Shown: positions 50,058-58,086 of the stretch, piece by piece
Position numbering within the stretch: the first letter of the stretch is position 1
Layout of the letters: each line of letters opens with the position of its first letter
Assembly (NCBI GenBank): GCA_963666535.1
Contig: OY762913.1
Coordinates: 992,001 to 1,056,000 of the forward strand
DNA length: 64,000 nucleotides
Reading direction: 5' to 3'
Source: G963666535 sp963666535
GTDB lineage: Bacteria > Bacillota > Clostridia > Oscillospirales > Oscillospiraceae
The notes under the pieces: model-generated
What the model was told of the DNA's origin: nothing
The model's database searches: none
The model's input: the letters and a program-made list of their open reading frames with translations, nothing else
Program-made: the position numbers and the translations under genes

Positions 50058-50907
50058 AAATACCGAAACCTTTCTTTGCTGCGACAGCGAATATGAGGGG
50101 GCTTCCATCGTGCTGTTCGGCGCGCCTTTTGACGGGACCACCTCGTTTCGTCCGGGCACCCGCTTTGGCCCGGCGGCTATCCGGCGGGAGTCCTTTGGAC
50201 TGGAATCGTACAGTCCCTATCTGGACAGAGATCTTTCCGATTTGGCCATCTTTGACAGCGGTGATATTGAACTGTGCTTTGGGAACCCTAAACGGGTGCT
50301 GGATGACATTGAGTGCAGGACCAATACAATTTTAAAGGACGGTAAGCTCCCGTTTCTGCTTGGGGGGGAGCACCTTGTAACGCTGGGCGCATTTCGCGCG
50401 GTCGCGGAGAAATATCCGGGTGTACGGCTGATCCATTTTGACGCCCACGCCGACCTGCGGGAAGAATATTTGGGCGAAACGCTGTCCCATGCGTCTGTCA
50501 TTCGCCGCTGCCATGACCTTGTGGGGGACGGCCGCATTTTTCAGTTTGGCATCCGCTCCGGTGATCGGAGCGAATTTCAGTGGAGCCATGAGGGACACAC
50601 TCACATGCACCTGTTTGACACTGCGGGTCTTTCTGACGTCATTGGTTCGCTTTCAGACGTTCCGGTATACCTAACGGTGGATTTGGACGTTCTGGATCCC
50701 TCTGTCTTCCCTGGCACAGGGACGCCGGAGGCCGGTGGGATTTGCTTTGACGAACTGCGAAAGGCGGTCACGGCGGTATGCCAAACCTGCACCGTTGTCG
50801 GCTGCGACGTGACCGAACTGAGTCCCGCCTATGACATGAGCGGAGCTTCTACGGCTGTGGCCGGGAAAATCGTACGGGAGATGCTGCTTGCATTAAACCA
50901 AGAATAA
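50047..50907 (+). CDS. speB: Agmatinase
   Basis: 286 residues, ureohydrolase fold; hydrolyses agmatine to putrescine and urea. Binuclear Mn motifs GGEHLVTLG, DAHADLR and DLDVLDPSVFPGTG. In this operon it links SpeA to SpeE. Start at ATG 50047 inside speE. Confidence 0.95.
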   Translation: MLNKNTETFLCCDSEYEGASIVLFGAPFDGTTSFRPGTRFGPAAIRRESFGLESYSPYLDRDLSDLAIFDSGDIELCFGNPKRVLDDIECRTNTILKDGKLPFLLGGEHLVTLGAFRAVAEKYPGVRLIHFDAHADLREEYLGETLSHASVIRRCHDLVGDGRIFQFGIRSGDRSEFQWSHEGHTHMHLFDTAGLSDVIGSLSDVPVYLTVDLDVLDPSVFPGTGTPEAGGICFDELRKAVTAVCQTCTVVGCDVTELSPAYDMSGASTAVAGKIVREMLLALNQE

Positions 50908-50919
50908 GGAGGACCTAAC

Positions 50920-52179
50920 ATGGGAAAAGCACTCGTGATCGGCTGCGGCGGTGTCGCCTCCGTCGCCATTTCAAAATGCTGCAAGAACAGCGATGTTTTT
51001 GAGGAAATTTGTATTGCCAGCAGAACAAAGGAAAAATGCGATGCCCTGAAGGAAAAGCTGCAGGGAACAACAAAGACAAAAATCACCACAGAACAGGTCA
51101 ATGCCGACAGCCAGGAGGAGCTGATCGCCCTGATCCGGCGGGTCAAGCCCGACCTTGTGATGAATATTGCTCTGCCCTATCAGGATCTGTCCATTATGGA
51201 TGCCTGCCTTGCCTGCAAGGTGAATTATATGGATACGGCGAACTACGAACCTGAGGATACTGAAGACCCCACATGGAGAGAAATTTATGAAAAGCGCTGC
51301 CGGGAGGAGGGGTTCTCGGCCTATTTCGATTATTCCTGGCAATGGGCCTATCAGGAAAAATTCCGTGAGGCGGGGATTATGGCCCTTCTCGGCAGTGGAT
51401 TTGACCCCGGCGTGACCAGCGTTTTCTGCGCCTATGCCCAAAAGCATTATTTTGATGAGATTGAGGAAATCGACATTTTGGACTGCAATGGCGGCGATCA
51501 CGGGTACCCCTTTGCAACCAATTTCAATCCCGAAATCAACCTGCGGGAGGTTTCCGCCCCCGGCTCCTATTGGGAGAACGGACACTGGGTGGAGACAGAA
51601 CCCATGGAAATTAAGCGGGAGTATGTGTTCGAAGGCGTGGGGGAAAAGGAGATGTATCTGCTTCACCATGAGGAGATCGAATCCCTTGCCCGGAACATAC
51701 CCGGCGTAAAGCGGATCCGCTTTTTTATGACCTTTGGACAGTCATATCTCACCCATATGAAGTGTCTGGAAAACGTGGGGCTGCTGTCCACCGCACCCAT
51801 TATGTTCGAAGGGCAAAAAATTGTGCCCATCCAGTTCTTGAAGGCCCTGTTGCCCGACCCGGCGTCCCTCGGCCCCCGAACCAAGGGAAAAACCAACATC
51901 GGCTGCATGTTCAAAGGGAAGAAAGACGGCCAGGAGCGCACCTATTATATCTATAATATCTGTGACCATGAGGAGAGCTACCGCGAGGTCGGTTCTCAGG
52001 CCATTGCGTACACGACCGGCGTGCCGGCTATGGTCGGGGCTAAAATGCTGCTAACGGGAACCTGGACAGGGGCTGGTGTGTTCAATTTGGAAGAGCTTGA
52101 TCCCGACCCCTTTCTGAAGGAACTGAGCCTGAACGGGCTGCCCTGGAACGAAAACTTTGCCCCCACTATGGTGGACTGA
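50920..52179 (+). CDS. Carboxynorspermidine/carboxyspermidine dehydrogenase (CASDH)
   Basis: 419 residues, saccharopine-dehydrogenase (Lys9) family. Joins aspartate beta-semialdehyde to a diamine and reduces the imine with NADPH. N-terminal Rossmann GCGGVASVAISKC, later LLGSGFDPGVTSVFCAYA and GDHGYPFATNFNPEINLREV, which are carboxynorspermidine dehydrogenase blocks. ATG 50920 after AAGGAGG. Clustered with CASDC (next gene, 1 nt after its stop), giving an alternative to SpeDE. Confidence 0.93.
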   Translation: MGKALVIGCGGVASVAISKCCKNSDVFEEICIASRTKEKCDALKEKLQGTTKTKITTEQVNADSQEELIALIRRVKPDLVMNIALPYQDLSIMDACLACKVNYMDTANYEPEDTEDPTWREIYEKRCREEGFSAYFDYSWQWAYQEKFREAGIMALLGSGFDPGVTSVFCAYAQKHYFDEIEEIDILDCNGGDHGYPFATNFNPEINLREVSAPGSYWENGHWVETEPMEIKREYVFEGVGEKEMYLLHHEEIESLARNIPGVKRIRFFMTFGQSYLTHMKCLENVGLLSTAPIMFEGQKIVPIQFLKALLPDPASLGPRTKGKTNIGCMFKGKKDGQERTYYIYNICDHEESYREVGSQAIAYTTGVPAMVGAKMLLTGTWTGAGVFNLEELDPDPFLKELSLNGLPWNENFAPTMVD

Positions 52180-52180
52180 C

Positions 52181-53299
52181 ATGCGGCTGGAAGACTTGAC
52201 CACGCCCTGCTATGTGGTGGATCAGCAGCGGCTGGAACAAAATTTGAAGATTCTTCGCGGGGTGGCGGAGTCCACCGGCGCAAAGATCCTGCTGGCACAG
52301 AAAGCATTTTCCATGTTCTCCGTCTATCCGCTCATTGGGCAATACCTTGACGGGACGACGGCCAGCGGATTGTATGAGGCGCGGCTGGGAAAAGAGGAAC
52401 TGGGGGGCGAGACCCACGTTTACTCGGCGGCCTATCGGGAGGATGAATTTCCGGAAATTGCCGCCGTATGCGACCACATCGTATTCAATTCCTTTGCCCA
52501 GTTTGAGAAGTATAAGCGGCTTGCTCCGGGGAAAAAGCTGGGCCTGCGGATAAACCCCGAATGTTCTACCCAGGAGCACGCGATTTATGACCCCTGCGCT
52601 GAAAATTCCAGACTGGGCATTCCCGCAAGCCAGTTTGTCGGGGCGCGGCTGGAGGGGATAAGCGGACTTCATTTTCATACCCTGTGTGAGCAGAACTCCG
52701 ATGCGCTGGAGCAGACTCTGGACGCGGTGGAAGCCAAGTTTGGACCATATCTGCAGGAGATGGAATGGATCAATTTCGGGGGCGGACATCATATTACCAA
52801 AGAGGGCTACGATATTGCCCGTCTGGAGCGCGGTATCCGCCGTTTTCAGAAGAAATACGGACTGACGGTGTATCTGGAACCGGGAGAAGCGGTGGCATTA
52901 AACGCCGGGGTGCTTGTTACGTCGGTGCTGGACGTCGTGCAGAACGGGATGGAGCTTGCCATTGTCGATACCTCGGCAGCATGCCACATGCCGGATGTGT
53001 TGGAGATGCCCTACCGGCCGCCACTTAAGGGCGCGGGATTACCGGGAGAACAGGCATATACCTATCGCTTGGGAGGGCCGACCTGTCTGGCTGGCGATGT
53101 AATAGGCGATTACTCGTTTGCGTACCCTTTGCAGGTGGGTGACAGGCTGATCTTCGAAGATATGGCCATCTACTCTATGGTAAAGAACAACACCTTCAAC
53201 GGCATGAGGCTGCCGGATCTTGTTTTGAGGGATTGCTATGGCGAATATAAGCTGATCAAAAGGTTTGGCTACGAGGATTTCAAAACCAGACTTTCCTGA
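52181..53299 (+). CDS. nspC: Carboxynorspermidine/carboxyspermidine decarboxylase (CASDC)
   Basis: 372 residues, alanine-racemase-fold PLP enzyme (NspC/LysA type). Decarboxylates carboxy(nor)spermidine to spermidine. PLP lysine in ILLAQKAFSMFS; GGGHHITKEGYD (the glycine motif); the second active-site part CHMPDVLEMPYRPP. Start at ATG 52181 directly after the CASDH stop. End of the operon; shared hairpin with yjdF at 53408-53440. Confidence 0.94.
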   Translation: MRLEDLTTPCYVVDQQRLEQNLKILRGVAESTGAKILLAQKAFSMFSVYPLIGQYLDGTTASGLYEARLGKEELGGETHVYSAAYREDEFPEIAAVCDHIVFNSFAQFEKYKRLAPGKKLGLRINPECSTQEHAIYDPCAENSRLGIPASQFVGARLEGISGLHFHTLCEQNSDALEQTLDAVEAKFGPYLQEMEWINFGGGHHITKEGYDIARLERGIRRFQKKYGLTVYLEPGEAVALNAGVLVTSVLDVVQNGMELAIVDTSAACHMPDVLEMPYRPPLKGAGLPGEQAYTYRLGGPTCLAGDVIGDYSFAYPLQVGDRLIFEDMAIYSMVKNNTFNGMRLPDLVLRDCYGEYKLIKRFGYEDFKTRLS

Positions 53300-53407
53300 A
53301 CGGCGGAGATAGGTGCCGCTTGCAAGACGGAAAGACCGACGCGTTCTTTTTTCCGTTTCATTGCGGCGCTTGAACCGTGTCTTGGGTGATAAAACGCGAT
53401 GCAAAGG

Positions 53408-53440
53408 GAAGCACAGAGGCCTTAATGGCCTCTGTGCTTC
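53408..53440. terminator. Bidirectional terminator between nspC and yjdF
   Basis: 14-bp perfect stem GAAGCACAGAGGCC / GGCCTCTGTGCTTC, overlapping the yjdF stop; serves the plus-strand polyamine operon and minus-strand yjdF. Confidence 0.85.
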
Positions 53441-53841
53441 TCTTTGCGTTTTTCTTGCCGCAAAGCAAATTGATGGTCTGCTTCGGCCTCACGAAGTGCT
53501 TTGGTTCGCGTTTTGCGGGCCAGCGCCCCTTGCGCCTGCTGAAGCTGGAGGGCTTGTTGGGCCTTGGTTCCAATGCCGGTGTTCTGTGTCGCCTTCTTCG
53601 CTTCCCGCTGCATCCGTTTGGGGTTTTTGCGCTGTTCGTCCATGGATGTGGACGCGATGGAAGCGCTAAACCGCAGTTGACGCCAATGTGTCAGAAAGTA
53701 TTGGTATACCTCGTAATCCTTTGGCTCGGCACCAAAGGTGACCTTGCATACTTCATACTGCCGATCCCACTCGCGCTCATACAAGCCCACCCAAAACGGA
53801 TCTTGGAAAAGCACCGTCAGTTTTGCCTTTGCATTGCTCAT
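53422..53841 (-). CDS. yjdF: YjdF-family (DUF2992) protein
   Basis: 139 residues. ATG 53841 with GGGGGAG upstream; earlier in-frame starts lie in the riboswitch. Typical YjdF: FQDPFWVGLYE, VTFGAEPKDYEVYQYF, NPKRMQREAKKATQN, GIGTKAQQALQLQQAQ, and a very basic tail KRKEKHRG. YjdF proteins are small basic proteins, of unknown biochemical role, induced through an azaaromatic-sensing riboswitch. Alone in its unit. Confidence 0.93.
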   Translation of the reverse strand: MSNAKAKLTVLFQDPFWVGLYEREWDRQYEVCKVTFGAEPKDYEVYQYFLTHWRQLRFSASIASTSMDEQRKNPKRMQREAKKATQNTGIGTKAQQALQLQQAQGALARKTRTKALREAEADHQFALRQEKRKEKHRGH

Positions 53842-53867
53842 GATAATCTCCCCCTTAAAATGTGCCA

Positions 53868-53956
53868 TGCAAAGGATGGACAACCAAGGGAGGCAGGTTA
53901 CTAACGGCTTGCGCCGCGTCCCGACTACCAACGGGAACTGTGTTTTTACCTTTGCA
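53868..53956 (-). promoter_or_regulatory. yjdF riboswitch
   Basis: Minus strand: outer stem TGCAAAGG/CCTTTGCA (53956-53949 with 53875-53868); inner GTTCCCG/CGGGAC stem with GTAGT between (53938-53918); then GCAAGCCGTTAGTAACCTGCC. The order and the GTAGT and TTAGTAACCTGCC segments match the yjdF motif. After P1, the CTCCC in the aptamer tail can mask the GGGGGAG ribosome site, suggesting translational control. Directly upstream of yjdF, which is decisive. Confidence 0.88.
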
Positions 53957-53962
53957 CTTGCT

Positions 53963-53991
53963 ATTTTATCAAAAATTCAAGAAAGATTCAA
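53963..53991 (-). promoter_or_regulatory. Sigma-A promoter of yjdF
   Basis: TTGAAT, 17-nt spacer, TAAAAT on the minus strand, just upstream of the riboswitch. Confidence 0.75.
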
Positions 53992-54095
53992 CGGTACTCA
54001 TGCGAATCGCACTTTTTTGTTTTTCTGCCATCTTGATAAGATGATTCATTCAAATTAGCAGAAAAAATGGTGCTTTTGAGAAAAAGGACTCACAC

Positions 54096-54124
54096 TTGAC
54101 TGCCTTTTTGTGGTAGATTATAGA
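54096..54124 (+). promoter_or_regulatory. Sigma-A promoter of the LysR gene
   Basis: TTGACT, 17-nt spacer, TATAGA, 25 nt before the ATG. Confidence 0.8.
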
Positions 54125-54148
54125 GGAGGAAGAATAGGCGGTGTTTTT

Positions 54149-55045
54149 ATGGAAATCAGACAATTGAAGTATTTTGTGGAAATTTGCAAATGCAATAGTT
54201 TTTCTCAGGCTGCAGAGGCGTGCTACATCTCATCCCAAGGGATCAGCATGGCAATCACCCGGCTGGAGGATGAGCTGAGCTATAAGCTGTTTAAGCGGAC
54301 ACCCAGGGGGATTCTCCTAACCGAGCAGGGGAAATACTTGCTGCCTCGTGCGGAACAGGTGGTTGGCCTGATCGAAGAATGCGAAGGCTATTTTTCTGAC
54401 GAGGTGAAAAAGGGCCGAAAATTGTCGGTGATGTTCGCGCTGGGAACCGTTGAAGAGTTTGCTAGTAAACCCATTGCCCGTTTTCACGAGAAATACCCCA
54501 ATATTGCCCTGGATGTACAGGAGGGGTTTGACATCACCTGTGATGAAGCGGTGAAGAACCAGGAGGTGGAGTTGGGGCTGTGCGTGGGATTACCTGCGGA
54601 TGAAAAAAAGTTTGATACTACCCTGCTGTTATCCAGCCGCAATGCCCTTTTGGTAAACGAAAAACACCCGCTGGCCAACCGAACCTCTATTTCCGCCGCT
54701 GAGCTAAAGGATGTTCCCCTCGCCATTCAACGGTTTACCACCCGCTCGTCGGCTTCGCTGTGTTCCCTGTGCAGGCAGGCGGGGTTTGAACCTACGATCA
54801 GCACTTTGGTGGACGATATCCTTTTAATCTACCATTTGGTCAGCATCAATCAGTGTGCGGGCGTTTCCGCCCTTCTTCTGGCGAAGCGGCTCGATCGACC
54901 CAATATCCGCATTATTCCCTTTGAGGAACCATCCATGATGTGGAATGCTTACTTAATCAAGTTGAAAAATGCCAAGCTTTCCCCAGAGGCGCGGGCATTT
55001 GAGCATGTTCTGCTGCAATACCGAGACATTATACAGGGGTTGTAA
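54149..55045 (+). CDS. LysR family regulator
   Basis: 298 residues from ATG 54149. N-terminal winged HTH MEIRQLKYFVEICKCNSFSQAAE with SSQGISMAITRLEDEL; the rest is the type 2 periplasmic-binding effector fold. Divergent from yjdF and convergent with the Old Yellow Enzyme gene, which it may control from a distance or may not. No effector can be inferred. Own promoter (54096-54124) and terminator. Confidence 0.92.
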   Translation: MEIRQLKYFVEICKCNSFSQAAEACYISSQGISMAITRLEDELSYKLFKRTPRGILLTEQGKYLLPRAEQVVGLIEECEGYFSDEVKKGRKLSVMFALGTVEEFASKPIARFHEKYPNIALDVQEGFDITCDEAVKNQEVELGLCVGLPADEKKFDTTLLLSSRNALLVNEKHPLANRTSISAAELKDVPLAIQRFTTRSSASLCSLCRQAGFEPTISTLVDDILLIYHLVSINQCAGVSALLLAKRLDRPNIRIIPFEEPSMMWNAYLIKLKNAKLSPEARAFEHVLLQYRDIIQGL

Positions 55046-55055
55046 GAGTAGAAAG

Positions 55056-55095
55056 AAAAGCGGTCTCTCGTGGCTTGACACGGGAGACCGCTTTT
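55056..55095. terminator. Terminator after lysR
   Basis: 12-bp stem AAAAGCGGTCTC / GAGACCGCTTTT with a paired TCGTG..CACGG inner part; 10 nt after the stop and also the first hairpin for the minus-strand remnant. Confidence 0.85.
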
Positions 55096-55117
55096 CAAAG
55101 GGAGGAGGGAAAACGCG

Positions 55118-55300
55118 TTATGCTTCGGTCCAATCCCATGGCTAGCCGACTTGGAACACCATGGCGTTCATCTTGTCACCGCACACCACGAGACTGGAAT
55201 CCGGGAACCGCTTGAATATATTGCAGAAGAAGGCGGCGCCACTGGTATTTGCAAGATCCTCTTCCGCCGCAAGGAGGGATGCCCTTGGGGAACTCCATTT
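55118..55300 (-). pseudogene. Remnant of an unnamed minus-strand gene
   Basis: One minus-strand frame reads like protein: SPRASLLAAEEDLANTSGAA, FFCNIFKRFPDSSLVVCGDK, MNAMVFQVG, TAG (55142-55144), then PWDWTEA and TAA (55118-55120). No start codon; it follows the flavoprotein gene 55307-57268 by a few bases and was probably the next gene of that unit. Family not recognised. Confidence 0.4.
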
Positions 55301-55306
55301 GTCGAT

Positions 55307-57268
55307 TTATACTTCCATGGAGAAGGTGAAGGCAGATAAATTGGCGTCGCCGATGGTTTTGGCACAATACCAGCAGTCGCCCACGGGATAAACCTCTGGC
55401 GCGGTGGTCAAGAAGGCATCCAGATCTTCCGTATTGGGAGCAAGACCGAATGCGGTGACCACGGTGTCAGCCTCGAAAAAACCGCGTTTCCAATTGCGAT
55501 CTAAGGTTTCCACACCGTTTTCCGTGATTTTCTGTATCCGCTGTTCTCCGACGAGCTGCACACCGTGCTCGCCCAGCAGCTTCAGCAGCATATTGCGGGT
55601 AAAACGAACAATTTCTTTTGCAAATTGCTCAGCAGGCAGCTGATCTACGACAGAAACCTGCTTCCCCTGCATGGCGAGGCCCAGGGCGCACTCAAGTCCG
55701 CTCATTCCGCCACCGCAGACCACAACCCGCTGGCCGATTGTTGCTTCGCCGCTGTCGGCCGCGATTACGTCAATCACATTGGGACCCTGGATGCCGGGGA
55801 TGGGTGGGGTGATCAGGCGGGAACCGATGGCAAGAATCACGGCATCTGGTTTTTCCGTGGATACCATGGCAGGGGTGGCCTTCGTGTTGAGGCGGATGTC
55901 TGCGCCGCAGGCCATCGTGGTGCGGATATCCCATGCGGTGTATTGCCTGAGGTCGTCCTTGAAAGGCAGACGGCTGATGTCCGGCAGGTGGCCGCCCAGC
56001 GTGTCCCGCGCTTCAAAGAGCACCACATCGTGGCCGCGCCGCAGTAAAGTCTGTGCGGCCATCATGCCCGCGCAGCCGCCGCCGACCACCACGACCTTTT
56101 TGCGCCTGAGAGCAGGCTGAATCTCGGAATATTGTGCTTCCTGCCCGACAGAGGGGTTGACAGCACAGCGGACTGGCCGACCCGCGTCCACATTTTTGTT
56201 GCATACCTGCATACAGCGCAGGCAGGGGCGGATGGTGTCCTCCTCGCAGCGGATGGACTTTTTGATGGTGTCGGGATCGGCCATTAATTGGCGGCACATG
56301 GATACCATGTCGGCCTTGCCGGTGGAGATGATCTCCTGCGCGTCCGCCAGTGTTTTGATAGAGCCCACCACCGACACGGGGATATCCACGACCTTTTTGA
56401 TTTCCGCGGCGTATTTCACGTTGTGGCAATACTCGTGATAGTAGGGGGGCTGGGGATAGAAGCAGTAATTGGAGTCCACGATGAGACCCCGGGAGACGTT
56501 AATGAGATCTATGTATTGCTGTGCCATGGGCAGGAAGCGCAAAACCTCGTCCAGATGCATACCAGAGGGGATCATCTCGTCGGCGCTGATGCGCATTTCA
56601 ATGGCAATACGACTGCCCACTTTGGCCCGCATAGCCTCCATAACCTGCAGAGCAAACCGCATCCTGTTTTCAAAACTGCCGCCGTACCAGTCGGTACGGT
56701 GATTGGTGTTGGGGGACATGAATTGTCCGAGGAGATTACCATGGGCGCCGTGAATCATGCACAGATCAAAGCCAGCCCGGGCCAGCCGGTCGGCACAGTC
56801 GGCGTACTGGTTGATGATGTGGTCGATGTCCAGCTGATCCATTTCCTTGATATAGCGGTTGTGATCAGGCAGCGGGAAAGCAGAGGGAGCCAGAGCGTAA
56901 GGAGTTTTCAGCAGCTCGGGCGCGGCACCGCGTCCGCCGTGACACATTTCCACCGACAGTTTCGCTCCGTAGTCGTGGGCGGTTGCCGCGATACGGGCAA
57001 GACCCGGCAGCATGGCATCGTCGGCAATGTTCAGCTCACCGCGAAAATCCTGACCTGTGTCATTGTCCACGGGGGTGGCACCGATGGTGATCAGGGCGGC
57101 CCCGGTGCGTGCCTGCATGCGGATAAAGTCCTCGTACTGCTGGGTTACCTCACCCGTGGCGCTGGAGTGGCAGCAAACCATAGGCGGAAATTGAATTCGA
57201 TTCTTTAAAAGTACACCACCGACCTTGATTGGCTTAAATACGTCGGGGTATTTTCCAAATCCATTCAT
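55307..57268 (-). CDS. Old Yellow Enzyme/2,4-dienoyl-CoA reductase-type flavoprotein
   Basis: 653 residues. N-terminal FMN TIM barrel (~1-340: FKPIKVGGVLLKNRIQFPPM; MIHGAHGNLLGQFMSP). A 4Fe-4S site CLRCMQVCNKN with a fourth Cys 12 residues on. C-terminal FAD/NAD domains with GGGCAGMMAAQTLLRRG and, further on, CGGGMSGLECALGLA. Same layout as FadH, BaiCD/BaiH and trimethylamine dehydrogenase; reduces C=C bonds of unsaturated acids or bile-acid-like substrates in gut anaerobes. Substrate undecided. ATG 57268 with AAAGGAGCATC upstream. Confidence 0.92.
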   Translation of the reverse strand: MNGFGKYPDVFKPIKVGGVLLKNRIQFPPMVCCHSSATGEVTQQYEDFIRMQARTGAALITIGATPVDNDTGQDFRGELNIADDAMLPGLARIAATAHDYGAKLSVEMCHGGRGAAPELLKTPYALAPSAFPLPDHNRYIKEMDQLDIDHIINQYADCADRLARAGFDLCMIHGAHGNLLGQFMSPNTNHRTDWYGGSFENRMRFALQVMEAMRAKVGSRIAIEMRISADEMIPSGMHLDEVLRFLPMAQQYIDLINVSRGLIVDSNYCFYPQPPYYHEYCHNVKYAAEIKKVVDIPVSVVGSIKTLADAQEIISTGKADMVSMCRQLMADPDTIKKSIRCEEDTIRPCLRCMQVCNKNVDAGRPVRCAVNPSVGQEAQYSEIQPALRRKKVVVVGGGCAGMMAAQTLLRRGHDVVLFEARDTLGGHLPDISRLPFKDDLRQYTAWDIRTTMACGADIRLNTKATPAMVSTEKPDAVILAIGSRLITPPIPGIQGPNVIDVIAADSGEATIGQRVVVCGGGMSGLECALGLAMQGKQVSVVDQLPAEQFAKEIVRFTRNMLLKLLGEHGVQLVGEQRIQKITENGVETLDRNWKRGFFEADTVVTAFGLAPNTEDLDAFLTTAPEVYPVGDCWYCAKTIGDANLSAFTFSMEV

Positions 57269-57976
57269 GGAAAGATGCTCCTTTCTCTTCCTGTGTGCTG
57301 GAATTGCACAGGTAATTCATGTGGGCAGAGGAACCGACGGGGCTCCCGCAGGGGGGCGGGAACCCTTGGCTGGTTCCGTGGGTTGCGAAACGCGAAGCAC
57401 AATTGTGTTGGGCTTGCGGGGGGTAGCACATTAAAACTACTTTTTGGAGCGCTCATGGCGTCAGCCAATCGGTGCAATGACATCCAAGGGGGATAGCTGC
57501 GCTTTTCGTCGTTATATTGGTTCGGTTTCCGTACTTCTTCGGTTCTGGAAAAGCGGTATGGACTTGAGCGAATTCCGATTGGTTTGTTTGGGGAAAAACT
57601 TGTGCAACATTACCGATACGGTTATTATATTCACGACTCTATTTATTGAAAAGCAACGGGCGTTTGCAGTGTTTCAACTTTTTGATTGATCTTAAGTGCG
57701 GGGGAGCGAGATTTTCCGAAAAACCACTGTATTGGGTCGTTGAATCAATTTGAGATAGAACGACCCAGTGAGATGTCAAAGCAGGCTGTACGCGGCTTTG
57801 CAGCTGATAAAATCAGAATGTTTTTTCCAAATGAGTGCCCTTCGGTTTCATATGATCCTACCCATGCAGTGTAGCACATTGCCGGCGGGCGGTCACTTCA
57901 CGGATTGTTCCACGGACAAGTACAAACCGTGAACAGGCATCGGCCTGCAGGAAGCATATCTTGATCTCCACACCAT
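57269..57976. other. Long intergenic region (57269-57976)
   Basis: About 700 bases between the flavoprotein start and the guaB terminator. It has a GC-rich foldable leader (57330-57377), an inverted repeat TGGGTCGTT/AACGACCCA (57733-57767), and small ORFs with no family likeness. A promoter for the flavoprotein must be here; none obvious. Confidence 0.5.
57330..57377 (-). promoter_or_regulatory. Foldable GC-rich element in the flavoprotein leader
   Basis: Outer pair GGAACC/GGTTCC (57330-57335, 57372-57377) enclosing GGGTTCCCGC/GCGGGAGCCC (one wobble) on the minus strand, 60-110 nt upstream of the ATG. Could be a regulatory RNA; no known class matches. Confidence 0.35.
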
Positions 57977-58024
57977 AAAAAGGCAGCCCCCGCGTCGGTG
58001 TGTCACCGGCCGGGGGCTGCCTTT
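57977..58024 (-). terminator. Terminator of guaB
   Basis: 14-bp perfect stem AAAGGCAGCCCCCG / CGGGGGCTGCCTTT, minus strand ending TTTTATGG. Confidence 0.88.
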
Positions 58025-58086
58025 ATCTTTAGATTATGAAAAGGGGCATGCCATGCACTGCGTCGAAACAGGTGGAAAAACCACGA

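Noticed and set aside
53377..53904. 175-residue plus-strand ORF opposite yjdF
   Set aside because: Antisense of yjdF, whose family motifs are on the minus strand.
56288..57208. 306-residue plus-strand ORF opposite the Old Yellow Enzyme gene
   Set aside because: Shadow; His/Gly-rich translation typical of antisense.
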